14,033 nt of DNA, taken from CTSoil-075 sp964292325 (GTDB lineage Bacteria; Bacillota; Negativicutes; DSM-13327). The notes below the pieces were generated by a model. The model did not search any database. It saw only the letters and a list, made by a program, of their open reading frames with translations, and was not told where the DNA came from. A program made the translations under genes and the position numbers. Numbering within the stretch: position 1 is the stretch's first letter; every line of letters starts with the position of its first letter. The DNA lies in NCBI GenBank assembly GCA_964292325.1, contig CAXYVG010000090.1, forward strand, positions 1 through 14,033, written 5' to 3'. Below are positions 6,386 to 13,530 of the stretch, in pieces.

Positions 6386-6534
6386 AAAATTATCTTGTTA
6401 AATCCGACCTTAATCGCATCATGTATGGAATAACCCATGATTATCTCATCATGCAGCCCAACCGGCCCTAACTGTTTAATTCCACCGCCAAAGCGTGATC
6501 CGATACCGATGGCCATTATTACTAAAGTTGTCAA
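6386..6534 (-). pseudogene. N-terminal stump of a sugar nucleotidyltransferase truncated by IS copy 1
   Basis: About 50 codons on the minus strand read LTTLVIMAIGIGSRFGGG, then IKQLGPVGLHDEIIMG and YSIHDAIKVGFNKIIF. This is the characteristic N-terminus of a nucleotidyltransferase family (GxGSRFGG, KQL-PVG, E-I-I-DYSI-DA), which normally continues for a few hundred residues. Here it runs straight into the IS end and the rest is absent on the far side. No ATG is present: a TTG at 6534 or a lost start is possible, and a TAA lies in frame at 6555-6553. Some expected residues are changed (AAG to AIG, DYSI to GYSI), suggesting decay. It begins 33 bp after the acyltransferase stop, so it was probably the next gene of the operon. 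Confidence 0.65.
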
Positions 6535-6566
6535 GTAGACCTGCTCGGTCCTTTATTGAATATTAT

Positions 6567-7607
6567 CTACCTGATACCAATCATCATTCTTGTGATTTTC
6601 CACCTACTCAACAGCCAGGTAATAATTGCTGACAAAACACATGACGAAATAAAATTCAAGATAACAAAAATGATATTAGGAACTGTGCCATTCAAATAGC
6701 GTATTGAAATATAGATTATTTGTTGGTGAAATAAATACATTCCAAAATTGTATTTTTCTATATATCGGTATAATTTTGTTTTCTGTAATTTATCTGTTTT
6801 TATTGCGCTGATACCGACGACTACCGTTAATACCCCTGCTAATTCCATAATGATAGCAGTCATCATAGATATTAGCGTAAATAGCATATTTGACTTATTT
6901 TGTAAACATAACGTATTCAAACTGAACATACCAAGATTAATCATTAGCCATACAAACCATGGAATATTATATATATTACTGAATCTGAATTTTCTAAAGG
7001 AAAAGCCTAGATAAAAAAACAGAAAATAGCCACATGCAGTCCATATTTGGAAATAATTGGGACATATTTTTGCTCCGATTATACCGCCCCCCATAACACA
7101 TAGAGAAACAAAGAATCCAGCAATAAAACTAAAGCCGTTCATGATTTTTACTACTGATAAAAACATAATAAAAACAATAAATATCATCCAAATAAACCAC
7201 AATTGTGCTGGACTTTCACCAAGAACAAATCTATGGATAACTTGATTCACTGATGGCTTAAAAAAAACAACAAAAAATGGAATAGCCCATATAACAGTTA
7301 CAAAATAATATGGTATTAACAATCTTTGTGCCCTTTGTTTCACAGAAATAATAAAATTTCGATAATTTTCTTTCTCATTATAAGAATAGCAGAATATATA
7401 ACCAGAAACAAAAGTGAATGTATACACATGAAACGTACCAAGCCAATCGCTCAGCAATCCAAAGACCGTTGAATTGAATGCCGGTGGCTCTGCGCCCCAG
7501 CCATTCTTACTGAATATCGCAAGCGAATGACACAGAATTATGGTGAGCATCATAACAACTTTTATAACGTTACATTTCGATAGATTTAATTCTTTATTTG
7601 AATCCAT
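6567..7607 (-). CDS. Membrane acyltransferase, acyltransferase-3 family
   Basis: This 346-residue integral membrane protein has about ten hydrophobic segments and resembles the acyltransferase-3 family (PF01757), whose members O-acylate cell-surface carbohydrates. The first membrane segment ends in LTIILCHS, with the expected histidine (His27). It is followed by a segment with FTFVSGYIF, a basic cytosolic loop (KQRAQRLLIPY), and FLFFYLGFSFRK. A late YNFGMYLFHQ segment is also typical of the family. The ATG at 7607 is preferred over the TTG at 7613 because AGGAG lies seven bases upstream. It overlaps the wzx stop by one base (TAATG), so translation is probably coupled. It is likely to acetylate or otherwise acylate the repeat unit; the acyl group and target sugar cannot be read from the sequence. 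Confidence 0.8.
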   Translation of the reverse strand: MDSNKELNLSKCNVIKVVMMLTIILCHSLAIFSKNGWGAEPPAFNSTVFGLLSDWLGTFHVYTFTFVSGYIFCYSYNEKENYRNFIISVKQRAQRLLIPYYFVTVIWAIPFFVVFFKPSVNQVIHRFVLGESPAQLWFIWMIFIVFIMFLSVVKIMNGFSFIAGFFVSLCVMGGGIIGAKICPNYFQIWTACGYFLFFYLGFSFRKFRFSNIYNIPWFVWLMINLGMFSLNTLCLQNKSNMLFTLISMMTAIIMELAGVLTVVVGISAIKTDKLQKTKLYRYIEKYNFGMYLFHQQIIYISIRYLNGTVPNIIFVILNFISSCVLSAIITWLLSRWKITRMMIGIR

Positions 7608-9109
7608 TAACAATCTCCTATTTTGATTATTGATCTAGAAAATGCAGCTATTCTCTTTCCATTAAACAGTAAAAATAAGAAGCCATAGAACAACACTAAA
7701 ACGACAGCCACAAGGATTCCGTATTTAATAAAATCTACATAAGATGCAATTGGTATTAAATCCTTACTTCCCCAAAATGCTACACCAGCAAAAATAATAA
7801 AATTAATTGCAATATATAGCAATTCATTTTTACTGCTCTTCTTCAACACTCTCTTGTTAAAAAATACTATGCTATCTATAGATCTCCATACACCTGCAGC
7901 AATGGTGCCAATTAACACGCCATTCATTCCAATAACATTCACAAGACTTAATGATACAAGCAGATTAATCCCTGCTTCAACCATGTAACGCCATGTTGTA
8001 TTTGGTGCTTGTCCTGCAACATTCGCCCCAGACAAACTTGCACCACGTGAACAATCCAACATAATATTCAAAGAAAACAAAACTGCAGCCAGATAATTAA
8101 TATAGTTAATATCATTAATACCCGATGTATATAACCTAACAAAACCGATTATCAAAAGCACACTACATGAAGAGAAAAAGCTTCCTAATGTCATTTGAAA
8201 GGAAGTGTATATGGTATATATTTTTGCAAACCGTTCTTTGCTTTCATGAAATGCCTGGCCTAATACAAAATTAGTACTACTTCTAACCATTCCAATCAAC
8301 ACTGATAATGCACTATACACCATATTATAAATTGTATATACACTTGCAACTTTGAGTCCACAGAATATTGACAGAACTATAGTGTCAGTACTATTAAAAA
8401 CTAGACCCGCTACTTGTTGAATAACATAGTACTTTCTATTTTCTAGAAGTGCCATATTAATTGGAGCTTTCTTATTAATCCAAGCATATTTTTTTCTGAA
8501 GTAGAGTGCGTATATTATTACCTGTACCGCCATTATCAAAACGCCTAGCAACTGCATGATAATAATATTGTTATAAATAACGATAGAAATGATTTTGGCA
8601 GCATATGTCAATATGGTTGTAAACAAAGTAATAATTGAAATAATATAAAACTTGCCTTCTGCATTTAACAATTGTTGATATGCTGCTCTAAACGCAAAAT
8701 TGTTAACGCCTGTACATCCTTGAAATAATATTACAAAAAACATCTCCCAATATGAAATATTGGTATTTAAGCACATTGGGTATATTAGCGAAATAGCAAC
8801 TACTAAAACTGAGTACACAAATGCTATTTTATGATAATATGATTGAGATGTTTTTATTACAATTGATGTTTGCTCATCATCATTCGTGCCAATTGATTTA
8901 TATAATGCTTGCAATGTAGATGTGCTTACTCCAGCTTCTAGTAGCGATAAATACCTCATTACTGTTATAACAGAATTTATAAAACCATTATATTCTGATC
9001 CCCAACTAGACAGTATGATACGTGGCAAGACCATTCCCAATGCCAAAGTAATAATCTGTATTAATGTAGACACAATGATATTCATTGCGACTATTCTACT
9101 TTTCCTCAT
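7607..9109 (-). CDS. wzx: Wzx-type polysaccharide repeat-unit flippase
   Basis: This 500-residue protein has 12-14 hydrophobic segments and the look of the MOP exporter/Wzx family, which moves undecaprenyl-linked oligosaccharide across the membrane. The N-terminus (RKSRIVAMNIIVSTLIQIITLALGM) and the following LPRIILSSWGSEYNGF and SLLEAGVSTSTLQALYK stretches are typical of Gram-positive capsule flippases. Mid-protein there is ENRKYYVIQQVAGLVFNSTDTIVLSI, a common landmark. An AAGGGAG ribosome binding site lies about eleven bases before the ATG. It is 29 bp downstream of the acetyltransferase and overlaps the next gene by one base, showing tight operon packing. It lies between the two direct IS copies, so it can be lost by recombination. 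Specificity for this repeat unit is inferred from context. Confidence 0.88.
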   Translation of the reverse strand: MRKSRIVAMNIIVSTLIQIITLALGMVLPRIILSSWGSEYNGFINSVITVMRYLSLLEAGVSTSTLQALYKSIGTNDDEQTSIVIKTSQSYYHKIAFVYSVLVVAISLIYPMCLNTNISYWEMFFVILFQGCTGVNNFAFRAAYQQLLNAEGKFYIISIITLFTTILTYAAKIISIVIYNNIIIMQLLGVLIMAVQVIIYALYFRKKYAWINKKAPINMALLENRKYYVIQQVAGLVFNSTDTIVLSIFCGLKVASVYTIYNMVYSALSVLIGMVRSSTNFVLGQAFHESKERFAKIYTIYTSFQMTLGSFFSSCSVLLIIGFVRLYTSGINDINYINYLAAVLFSLNIMLDCSRGASLSGANVAGQAPNTTWRYMVEAGINLLVSLSLVNVIGMNGVLIGTIAAGVWRSIDSIVFFNKRVLKKSSKNELLYIAINFIIFAGVAFWGSKDLIPIASYVDFIKYGILVAVVLVLFYGFLFLLFNGKRIAAFSRSIIKIGDC

Positions 9110-9138
9110 GCTTTTATACTCTCCCTTCTTAACTTATG

Positions 9139-9654
9139 CTACATTAGCGTTTTTAAGACGGTAGCTTTTTTCCCCTCCGCTGATAAATATTTGGTAGGCA
9201 AATAATGCTGTTTATTCTTTTCGATATATTCATCTAGAGTTTCCACAACCCTTGCCGGAACACCCACAGCGATAGAATTGTCCGGTATATCTTTTGTTAC
9301 TACAGCGCCACATCCTATTATGCAATTATTACCTACATGAACACCCGGCAATACCATAGCATTTGTGCCAATGTGCACATTATTACCCACAATAATTTTC
9401 CCGAAAGTATCAATATCCTTATATTTTTCGAACATGTTTCTCACAACCCATACACCACCGTCATGAGTAAATAATTGTACTCCTTCGTTTATTCTTACAT
9501 TATCACCTATTGAAATCAGATAGGGTTCTGTTCCAAAATTTGCCGTGGGATAAATTTCAACATTATCTCCAATAGTAACTCCTATACTTCTCAAATATTT
9601 AACCGGAGATTTTCTCATTTTATACTTTATAATCATGTTTCTTAATAATCCCAT
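9139..9654 (-). CDS. Hexapeptide-repeat acetyltransferase
   Basis: The 171-residue protein has the isoleucine-patch repeats of a left-handed beta-helix, for example ISIGDNVRI, IIVGNNVHI and CIIGCGAVV. It also has the FTHDGG histidine motif of CatB/WcaF-like O-acetyltransferases and ends its helix with DNSIAVGVPARVV. It should transfer acetyl from acetyl-CoA to a sugar in the cytoplasm. A short basic N-terminus (NMIIKYKMRKSP) precedes the helix. The ATG at 9654 has AAGGTG five bases ahead, and the end of IS copy 2 lies only 15 bp before the start codon. The gene is therefore cut off from its original upstream operon and must be transcribed through the IS or from an IS promoter. The acceptor sugar is unknown. 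Confidence 0.85.
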   Translation of the reverse strand: MGLLRNMIIKYKMRKSPVKYLRSIGVTIGDNVEIYPTANFGTEPYLISIGDNVRINEGVQLFTHDGGVWVVRNMFEKYKDIDTFGKIIVGNNVHIGTNAMVLPGVHVGNNCIIGCGAVVTKDIPDNSIAVGVPARVVETLDEYIEKNKQHYLPTKYLSAEGKKATVLKTLM

Positions 9655-9669
9655 TATTTCACCTTATTT

Positions 9670-9685
9670 CCTGAATAATTTATAC
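9670..9685 (+). repeat. Left terminal inverted repeat, IS copy 2
   Basis: CCTGAATAATTTATAC, matching the complement of 11321-11336 at 13 of 16 positions. Confidence 0.73.
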
Positions 9686-9763
9686 AAATTTAAATAGCTA
9701 TCGCCCGCTTTGCTACAACAGCGTTTTTTAGTAATTTCCCTGACACCCTTTGGGTGTACAAAA

Positions 9764-9818
9764 AGAACCCCCATCTGCTATGGTTAAAGTGCGAACAACA
9801 ACCAAAGAAAGGGGTTCT
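9764..9818 (+). promoter_or_regulatory. Inverted repeat that can mask the transposase ribosome binding site (copy 2)
   Basis: This is the same AGAACCCC/GGGGTTCT pairing as in copy 1, with arms at 9764-9771 and 9811-9818, the second covering the ribosome binding site before the ATG at 9823. It is retained although the gene downstream is dead. Confidence 0.45.
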
Positions 9819-9822
9819 CTCA

Positions 9823-11173
9823 ATGGCAACTTTACAGCAAAATACACTAAATTTCAATCCAAAAATGACGGTGACGAATACCGGAAACAAACTGACCACG
9901 GATGTTAGACTTGTCCTGGTCAAAGAATTCCTTCATTCCATCGGTTTCGGACAACTGATGAAGGAAAATCTCTGTTTCCAAGACGATCGTTGTTACCACA
10001 GACATTCGAACCAAACATTGCTTGAGCAACTCGTGTTTCAACTAGTTGCAGGCTATCATGCCGCTGTTTCCGCTAATATATTGCGCCACGATTCGTTTTT
10101 CCAGGAAATTTTTGGCAAACGGCAACTTGCCTCGCAACCTTCGCTTTCCCGATTCTAGAATCGCGTCAGCAACAGTCCGAACTCAATGTTACACTCCAAG
10201 CCCTGAATCAAGCAATGCTGGACAAGGTGCGCATGCACCGCAACGCGACGGAAATGGTATTGGATTTGGATTCTACCCATTGTGACACCTACGCTAATCA
10301 AGAAGAAACGGATTATAAAGCACATTATTAGACGACTGGCTATCATCCTATCGTAGCCTTTGATGGGGGATGACCAAAGATTTTCTGAAGGCGGAATTGC
10401 GTTCAGGAAACACCTATTCCTCAAAAGGAGTAGCCGGTTTCCTGCATCCACTTCTTGAGCACTACAACCAGACTGTTCCAATTACTGCCATCCTCATCCG
10501 GGCAGACAGTGGTTTCGCTACTCCTGAATTCTATGATTTGTGCGAAGAAAAAGAACACTATTACGTCATCCGACTCAAACGAAACCGCCGGTTGCATCAT
10601 TTGGCAGAGAGCTTTGTTCGCGTTGGTGATGAAACTGATTGGCAACAAAAATAGGAGCACTTCTACTCGATTTTCTACCAAGCCAATTCTTGGCAGCGTA
10701 CCCGCAGACTTTGCTTCCAATCCGTAAGAGAAGTGAAGGAACTGCTTTTCCAACATGAATTCATCATCACGAATCTCTCGGAAGAGATTTCCTCTGAACG
10801 AGTCTTCCAAACCTATTGGAAAGGGAGAACCATAGAAAACTTCATCAGAGAAGCGAAGAATGGCTTTTTCTTCGAAAAGACTGACAGTTCTCATTTTACA
10901 AAAAATGCCGTCCGGATGATGGTTAGTGTCCTTACCTACAACATTATCAATTTTCTACGCACGTTGACGTTCCCATACAAGGCCAAGGGACTCCAGATAC
11001 AAACGAGCCGTCTACACTTCTTCAAGGTTGCCGGGAAACTGATCCGAAGCGGCCGACGAACCACATTGAAAATCAGCGCCCATCAAGTATACCAAGATGA
11101 TTTCTTTCATGTCCTACGACAGATTCAATCAAAATCCTTTTTCAAAAAATTTCATCTCGGCCAAAGGGTATAG
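9823..11173 (+). pseudogene. IS1380-like DDE transposase, disrupted (copy 2)
   Basis: All readable protein segments match copy 1 exactly, with the same lesions at the equivalent places: TA insertion and TAG at 10156-10158, TAG at 10329-10331, the expanded G-run at 10365-10369, and TAG at 10652-10654. The DDE motifs remain recognisable across the frames. Because the lesions are shared, they predate the presence of two copies here or were spread by gene conversion. Confidence 0.88.
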
Positions 11174-11320
11174 CGCGCCCAAAAATGCCATATTCAGAAT
11201 AATAAGAACAAAAGAATTTCATAATCCACAACCACAGCAAAAATAGAAATATTATCGATTTTCTGAAGGAATCAGAGTGTAAATATTGTAGATCTGACTT
11301 TCATTTCAGATTTCAAACAA

Positions 11321-11336
11321 GTATGAATAATTCAAG
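11321..11336 (-). repeat. Right terminal inverted repeat, IS copy 2 (altered terminus)
   Basis: The plus strand reads GTATGAATAATTCAAG. Relative to copy 1 it differs at 11325, 11330 and 11335; the last change removes the terminal GG. Confidence 0.65.
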
Positions 11337-11370
11337 TATTGCCATATAATGAACTATTGCATTATTTTAC

Positions 11371-12327
11371 TTATTTCCTATTAACAAATCTTTTTAACCT
11401 TTTTTTCTGTATTGCATAATTGAACTTTATAATTTCAAACTTTTCAAACAAAAAACCTTGGTATGGATTTATTTTTTTCATCATTTTTATCGATACTTCT
11501 TCAGTTTTTGAAATGAATCCTACATCTGTCAAATAATAGGCATTTACATCATTTGAATCAAACTCCATAAACATATTTTTTCGTTTTTGAAAATGTATAT
11601 ATATATATTCTTCTTTGATAATAGCTCCTTTATTGACATACGCACGATATACTTTTCCATTTTCATAGTAAAAAGTTTGACATGGATAATTCTTTATTTC
11701 CTTTTGTTCGTCTCTATGGTCAGATAATCGAAATCGCTTGAATTTTTGATCTATATCAGCAAATATTCTTTTATCAAAAAACGGGTATTTTCCAGTCTTA
11801 TATATTGCATACATACCATCATATTCATCAAAAGCAAAATTACTGTTATTAGCAAAAACAGTTCGATAATCTATATATCCACCTGATTCCATAAACCTAT
11901 GGTTATTTTGTTCATTATTTCGATAAAGTGATAAATGACCTAGTGGCAAAAACTTATCATATAGATAGTATTTATTGCTTTCAAGAAAATGTCGTATATC
12001 ACCGAAGATCATATCAAAATCACATTGGCCCCAATAATCATACCCATTAAGGAAATGTTTAAAAATCAAGCCATAAGCCGGCTTATAATCGCAACACTTA
12101 TATGGGCTATCTAAAGCCACGCTAAACCCAATAGCAGTATCAACTAATGTCCTAAATTGTGCAAAACTCATATTCAGTACATGCACGTTGATAGGCAAAG
12201 ACTCTAATTTCTGATCTGTTACAATCAAAAAATCAATACTTGAATTATATTCTGCAGATTTTTTCCATAATTGAAAATAACTGGGCAGTCTTCCCCAATA
12301 CACACCAACAATACAAATCTTTAACAT
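11371..12327 (-). CDS. Probable glycosyltransferase, DUF6625 type
   Basis: This 318-residue protein is recognised by its pattern YKCCDYKPAYGLIFKHFL (76-93) followed by YDYWGQCDFDMIFGDI (96-111). I associate that arrangement with DUF6625-type proteins of polysaccharide loci. The N-terminal KICIVGVYWGRLPSYF and a later FLIVTD strand suggest a GT-A-like fold. The DFD at 103-105 could be the metal- and nucleotide-binding motif. A basic C-terminal tail (QKKRLKRFVNRK) may contact the membrane. AGGAG precedes the ATG by seven bases, and the gene overlaps the wzy stop by seven bases (ATGTTAA), so the two are coupled. No signal peptide is seen. It is the only candidate glycosyltransferase in the window; others probably lie beyond the right edge. 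The linkage formed is unknown. Confidence 0.68.
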   Translation of the reverse strand: MLKICIVGVYWGRLPSYFQLWKKSAEYNSSIDFLIVTDQKLESLPINVHVLNMSFAQFRTLVDTAIGFSVALDSPYKCCDYKPAYGLIFKHFLNGYDYWGQCDFDMIFGDIRHFLESNKYYLYDKFLPLGHLSLYRNNEQNNHRFMESGGYIDYRTVFANNSNFAFDEYDGMYAIYKTGKYPFFDKRIFADIDQKFKRFRLSDHRDEQKEIKNYPCQTFYYENGKVYRAYVNKGAIIKEEYIYIHFQKRKNMFMEFDSNDVNAYYLTDVGFISKTEEVSIKMMKKINPYQGFLFEKFEIIKFNYAIQKKRLKRFVNRK

Positions 12328-13514
12328 TTTCCTTCTCCTGAACTTCTTCTAATTTCCTTTGTATTACTAATAATTGCAGCCAGCAAACCAATCATAAGAT
12401 AAAAGGAAGAATCATAAATATAAGTCATTACAAAGCCTGACAATAGGATAGAGATAGAAAACCACATTAAGAAATAAAGATTTATTCTAATTAAATCATC
12501 AACTTCTTTTCTTTGTAAATTCCAGTAGGAGTAAACTATCCACACCAAATAAAAAACTATAATTGAAAATCCTATATATCCTGTACAAGCTAAAGACTCA
12601 TAATACAATGAGTGACTATAAGCTCCTGCAATCTGAGCAACAGCACCAAGCCCCTTCCCCAAAATAGGTGCATCAAAAAACAAACTTAAAGCAACCAAAT
12701 GGTACCTTTCTCTCGCAATATCACCTGTGGTATTTGAACCATGAAGCCTGTCAATTACCGCCAAGTTCGTATTTCCAGAAACAAGAGTATAATATAGGGC
12801 TACCAGTATTGTTATCCCCATAAGCATGGCCAACGCTCTAGTAATATACTTTCCTGCTGTCTTTATTTTGATTACGCAATATAGATACGCAACAATAATA
12901 AACAGTGTAACAATAAATCCACGTCTAGATGCTCCCATTAACTGACCATAAGTAATAAGGCAAGCGCAGACAATATATATAATATTTGTTTTTCTATTCA
13001 CCTTTTTTGTAAAGTCAATGCAATACAAACAAGCCATTAATCCAAATGAGTAATAATTAGATGCAGCATTAATATTTAGATTACCTAAAACAAGCGTTCC
13101 TAATTGGCTTATCGTTCCGTTGAGTAAAGTCGACAGCGCAAGTAAAGATGTAGCAAGAACGCTTATTCTCATTATACTATTTATCGAATCTTTATGCCGT
13201 ATAACCAAAAAGAACAAGCCTGCCGTTGGGAGCAAATACTCCAAAATACTCAATATATAGTTTGTATTTCCAGAATTTATTATTGTTGATATTAAACACA
13301 CAATAAAAAAAAGAAATATTGGCGCTAACACCTTCAGTCTTCGCATCTTTGGAATAATGGGCAAAATCGTCAGTATCAGACACAGTCCAATAATAGCTAA
13401 TAATCCTGGTATTTCAAAAACACCATATTGAAACCAAAATGTATATATTATATATAAATACAAGCACATGCTTAGTGGAGTATAAATCTTGATTTTAAAA
13501 AGGTCACGCATCAT
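12321..13514 (-). CDS. wzy: Wzy-like polysaccharide polymerase (O-antigen ligase/polymerase fold)
   Basis: This 397-residue membrane protein has about ten to twelve hydrophobic segments and a long extracytoplasmic loop around residues 245-310. That loop carries the features expected of Wzy/WaaL-type proteins: an arginine-rich DIARERYH, then ILGKGLGAVA (284-293) and YSHSLYYESLA with His301. An earlier GASRRG (194-199) matches the conserved arginine motif. It should join repeat units flipped by Wzx on the outer face of the membrane. Two adjacent ATGs (13514 and 13511) are possible; AGGGG lies at better spacing for the second. It begins 16 bp after the upstream acyltransferase and overlaps the next gene. 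Overall base composition is very AT-rich, in contrast to galU, as is common for horizontally exchanged serotype genes. Confidence 0.85.
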   Translation of the reverse strand: MMRDLFKIKIYTPLSMCLYLYIIYTFWFQYGVFEIPGLLAIIGLCLILTILPIIPKMRRLKVLAPIFLFFIVCLISTIINSGNTNYILSILEYLLPTAGLFFLVIRHKDSINSIMRISVLATSLLALSTLLNGTISQLGTLVLGNLNINAASNYYSFGLMACLYCIDFTKKVNRKTNIIYIVCACLITYGQLMGASRRGFIVTLFIIVAYLYCVIKIKTAGKYITRALAMLMGITILVALYYTLVSGNTNLAVIDRLHGSNTTGDIARERYHLVALSLFFDAPILGKGLGAVAQIAGAYSHSLYYESLACTGYIGFSIIVFYLVWIVYSYWNLQRKEVDDLIRINLYFLMWFSISILLSGFVMTYIYDSSFYLMIGLLAAIISNTKEIRRSSGEGKC

Positions 13515-13530
13515 GTTCCCCTACTTCCCT

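Larger units (their letters stand above)
9670..11336 (+). mobile_element. IS1380-like insertion sequence, copy 2 (inactive)
   Basis: This second 1667-bp copy has the same orientation as the one at 4719-6385. The terminal repeats are CCTGAATAATTTATAC on the left and the complement of GTATGAATAATTCAAG on the right. The right end closes with AG instead of the GG of copy 1, which breaks the usual CC terminus. There is no clear target duplication: a TATT follows the right end, and a TATT lies on the left but one base away from the boundary. It sits between the stop of the DUF6625-type gene (11371) and the acetyltransferase start (9654). Removing it would leave a normal intergenic gap of about 50 bp. 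It carries the same transposase lesions as copy 1. Confidence 0.85.

Noticed and set aside
9660..11345. Target-site duplication TATT around IS copy 2
   Set aside because: TATT follows the right end directly but is separated from the left end by one T, so the two do not abut the element symmetrically. In such AT-rich flanks a four-base match is weak evidence.
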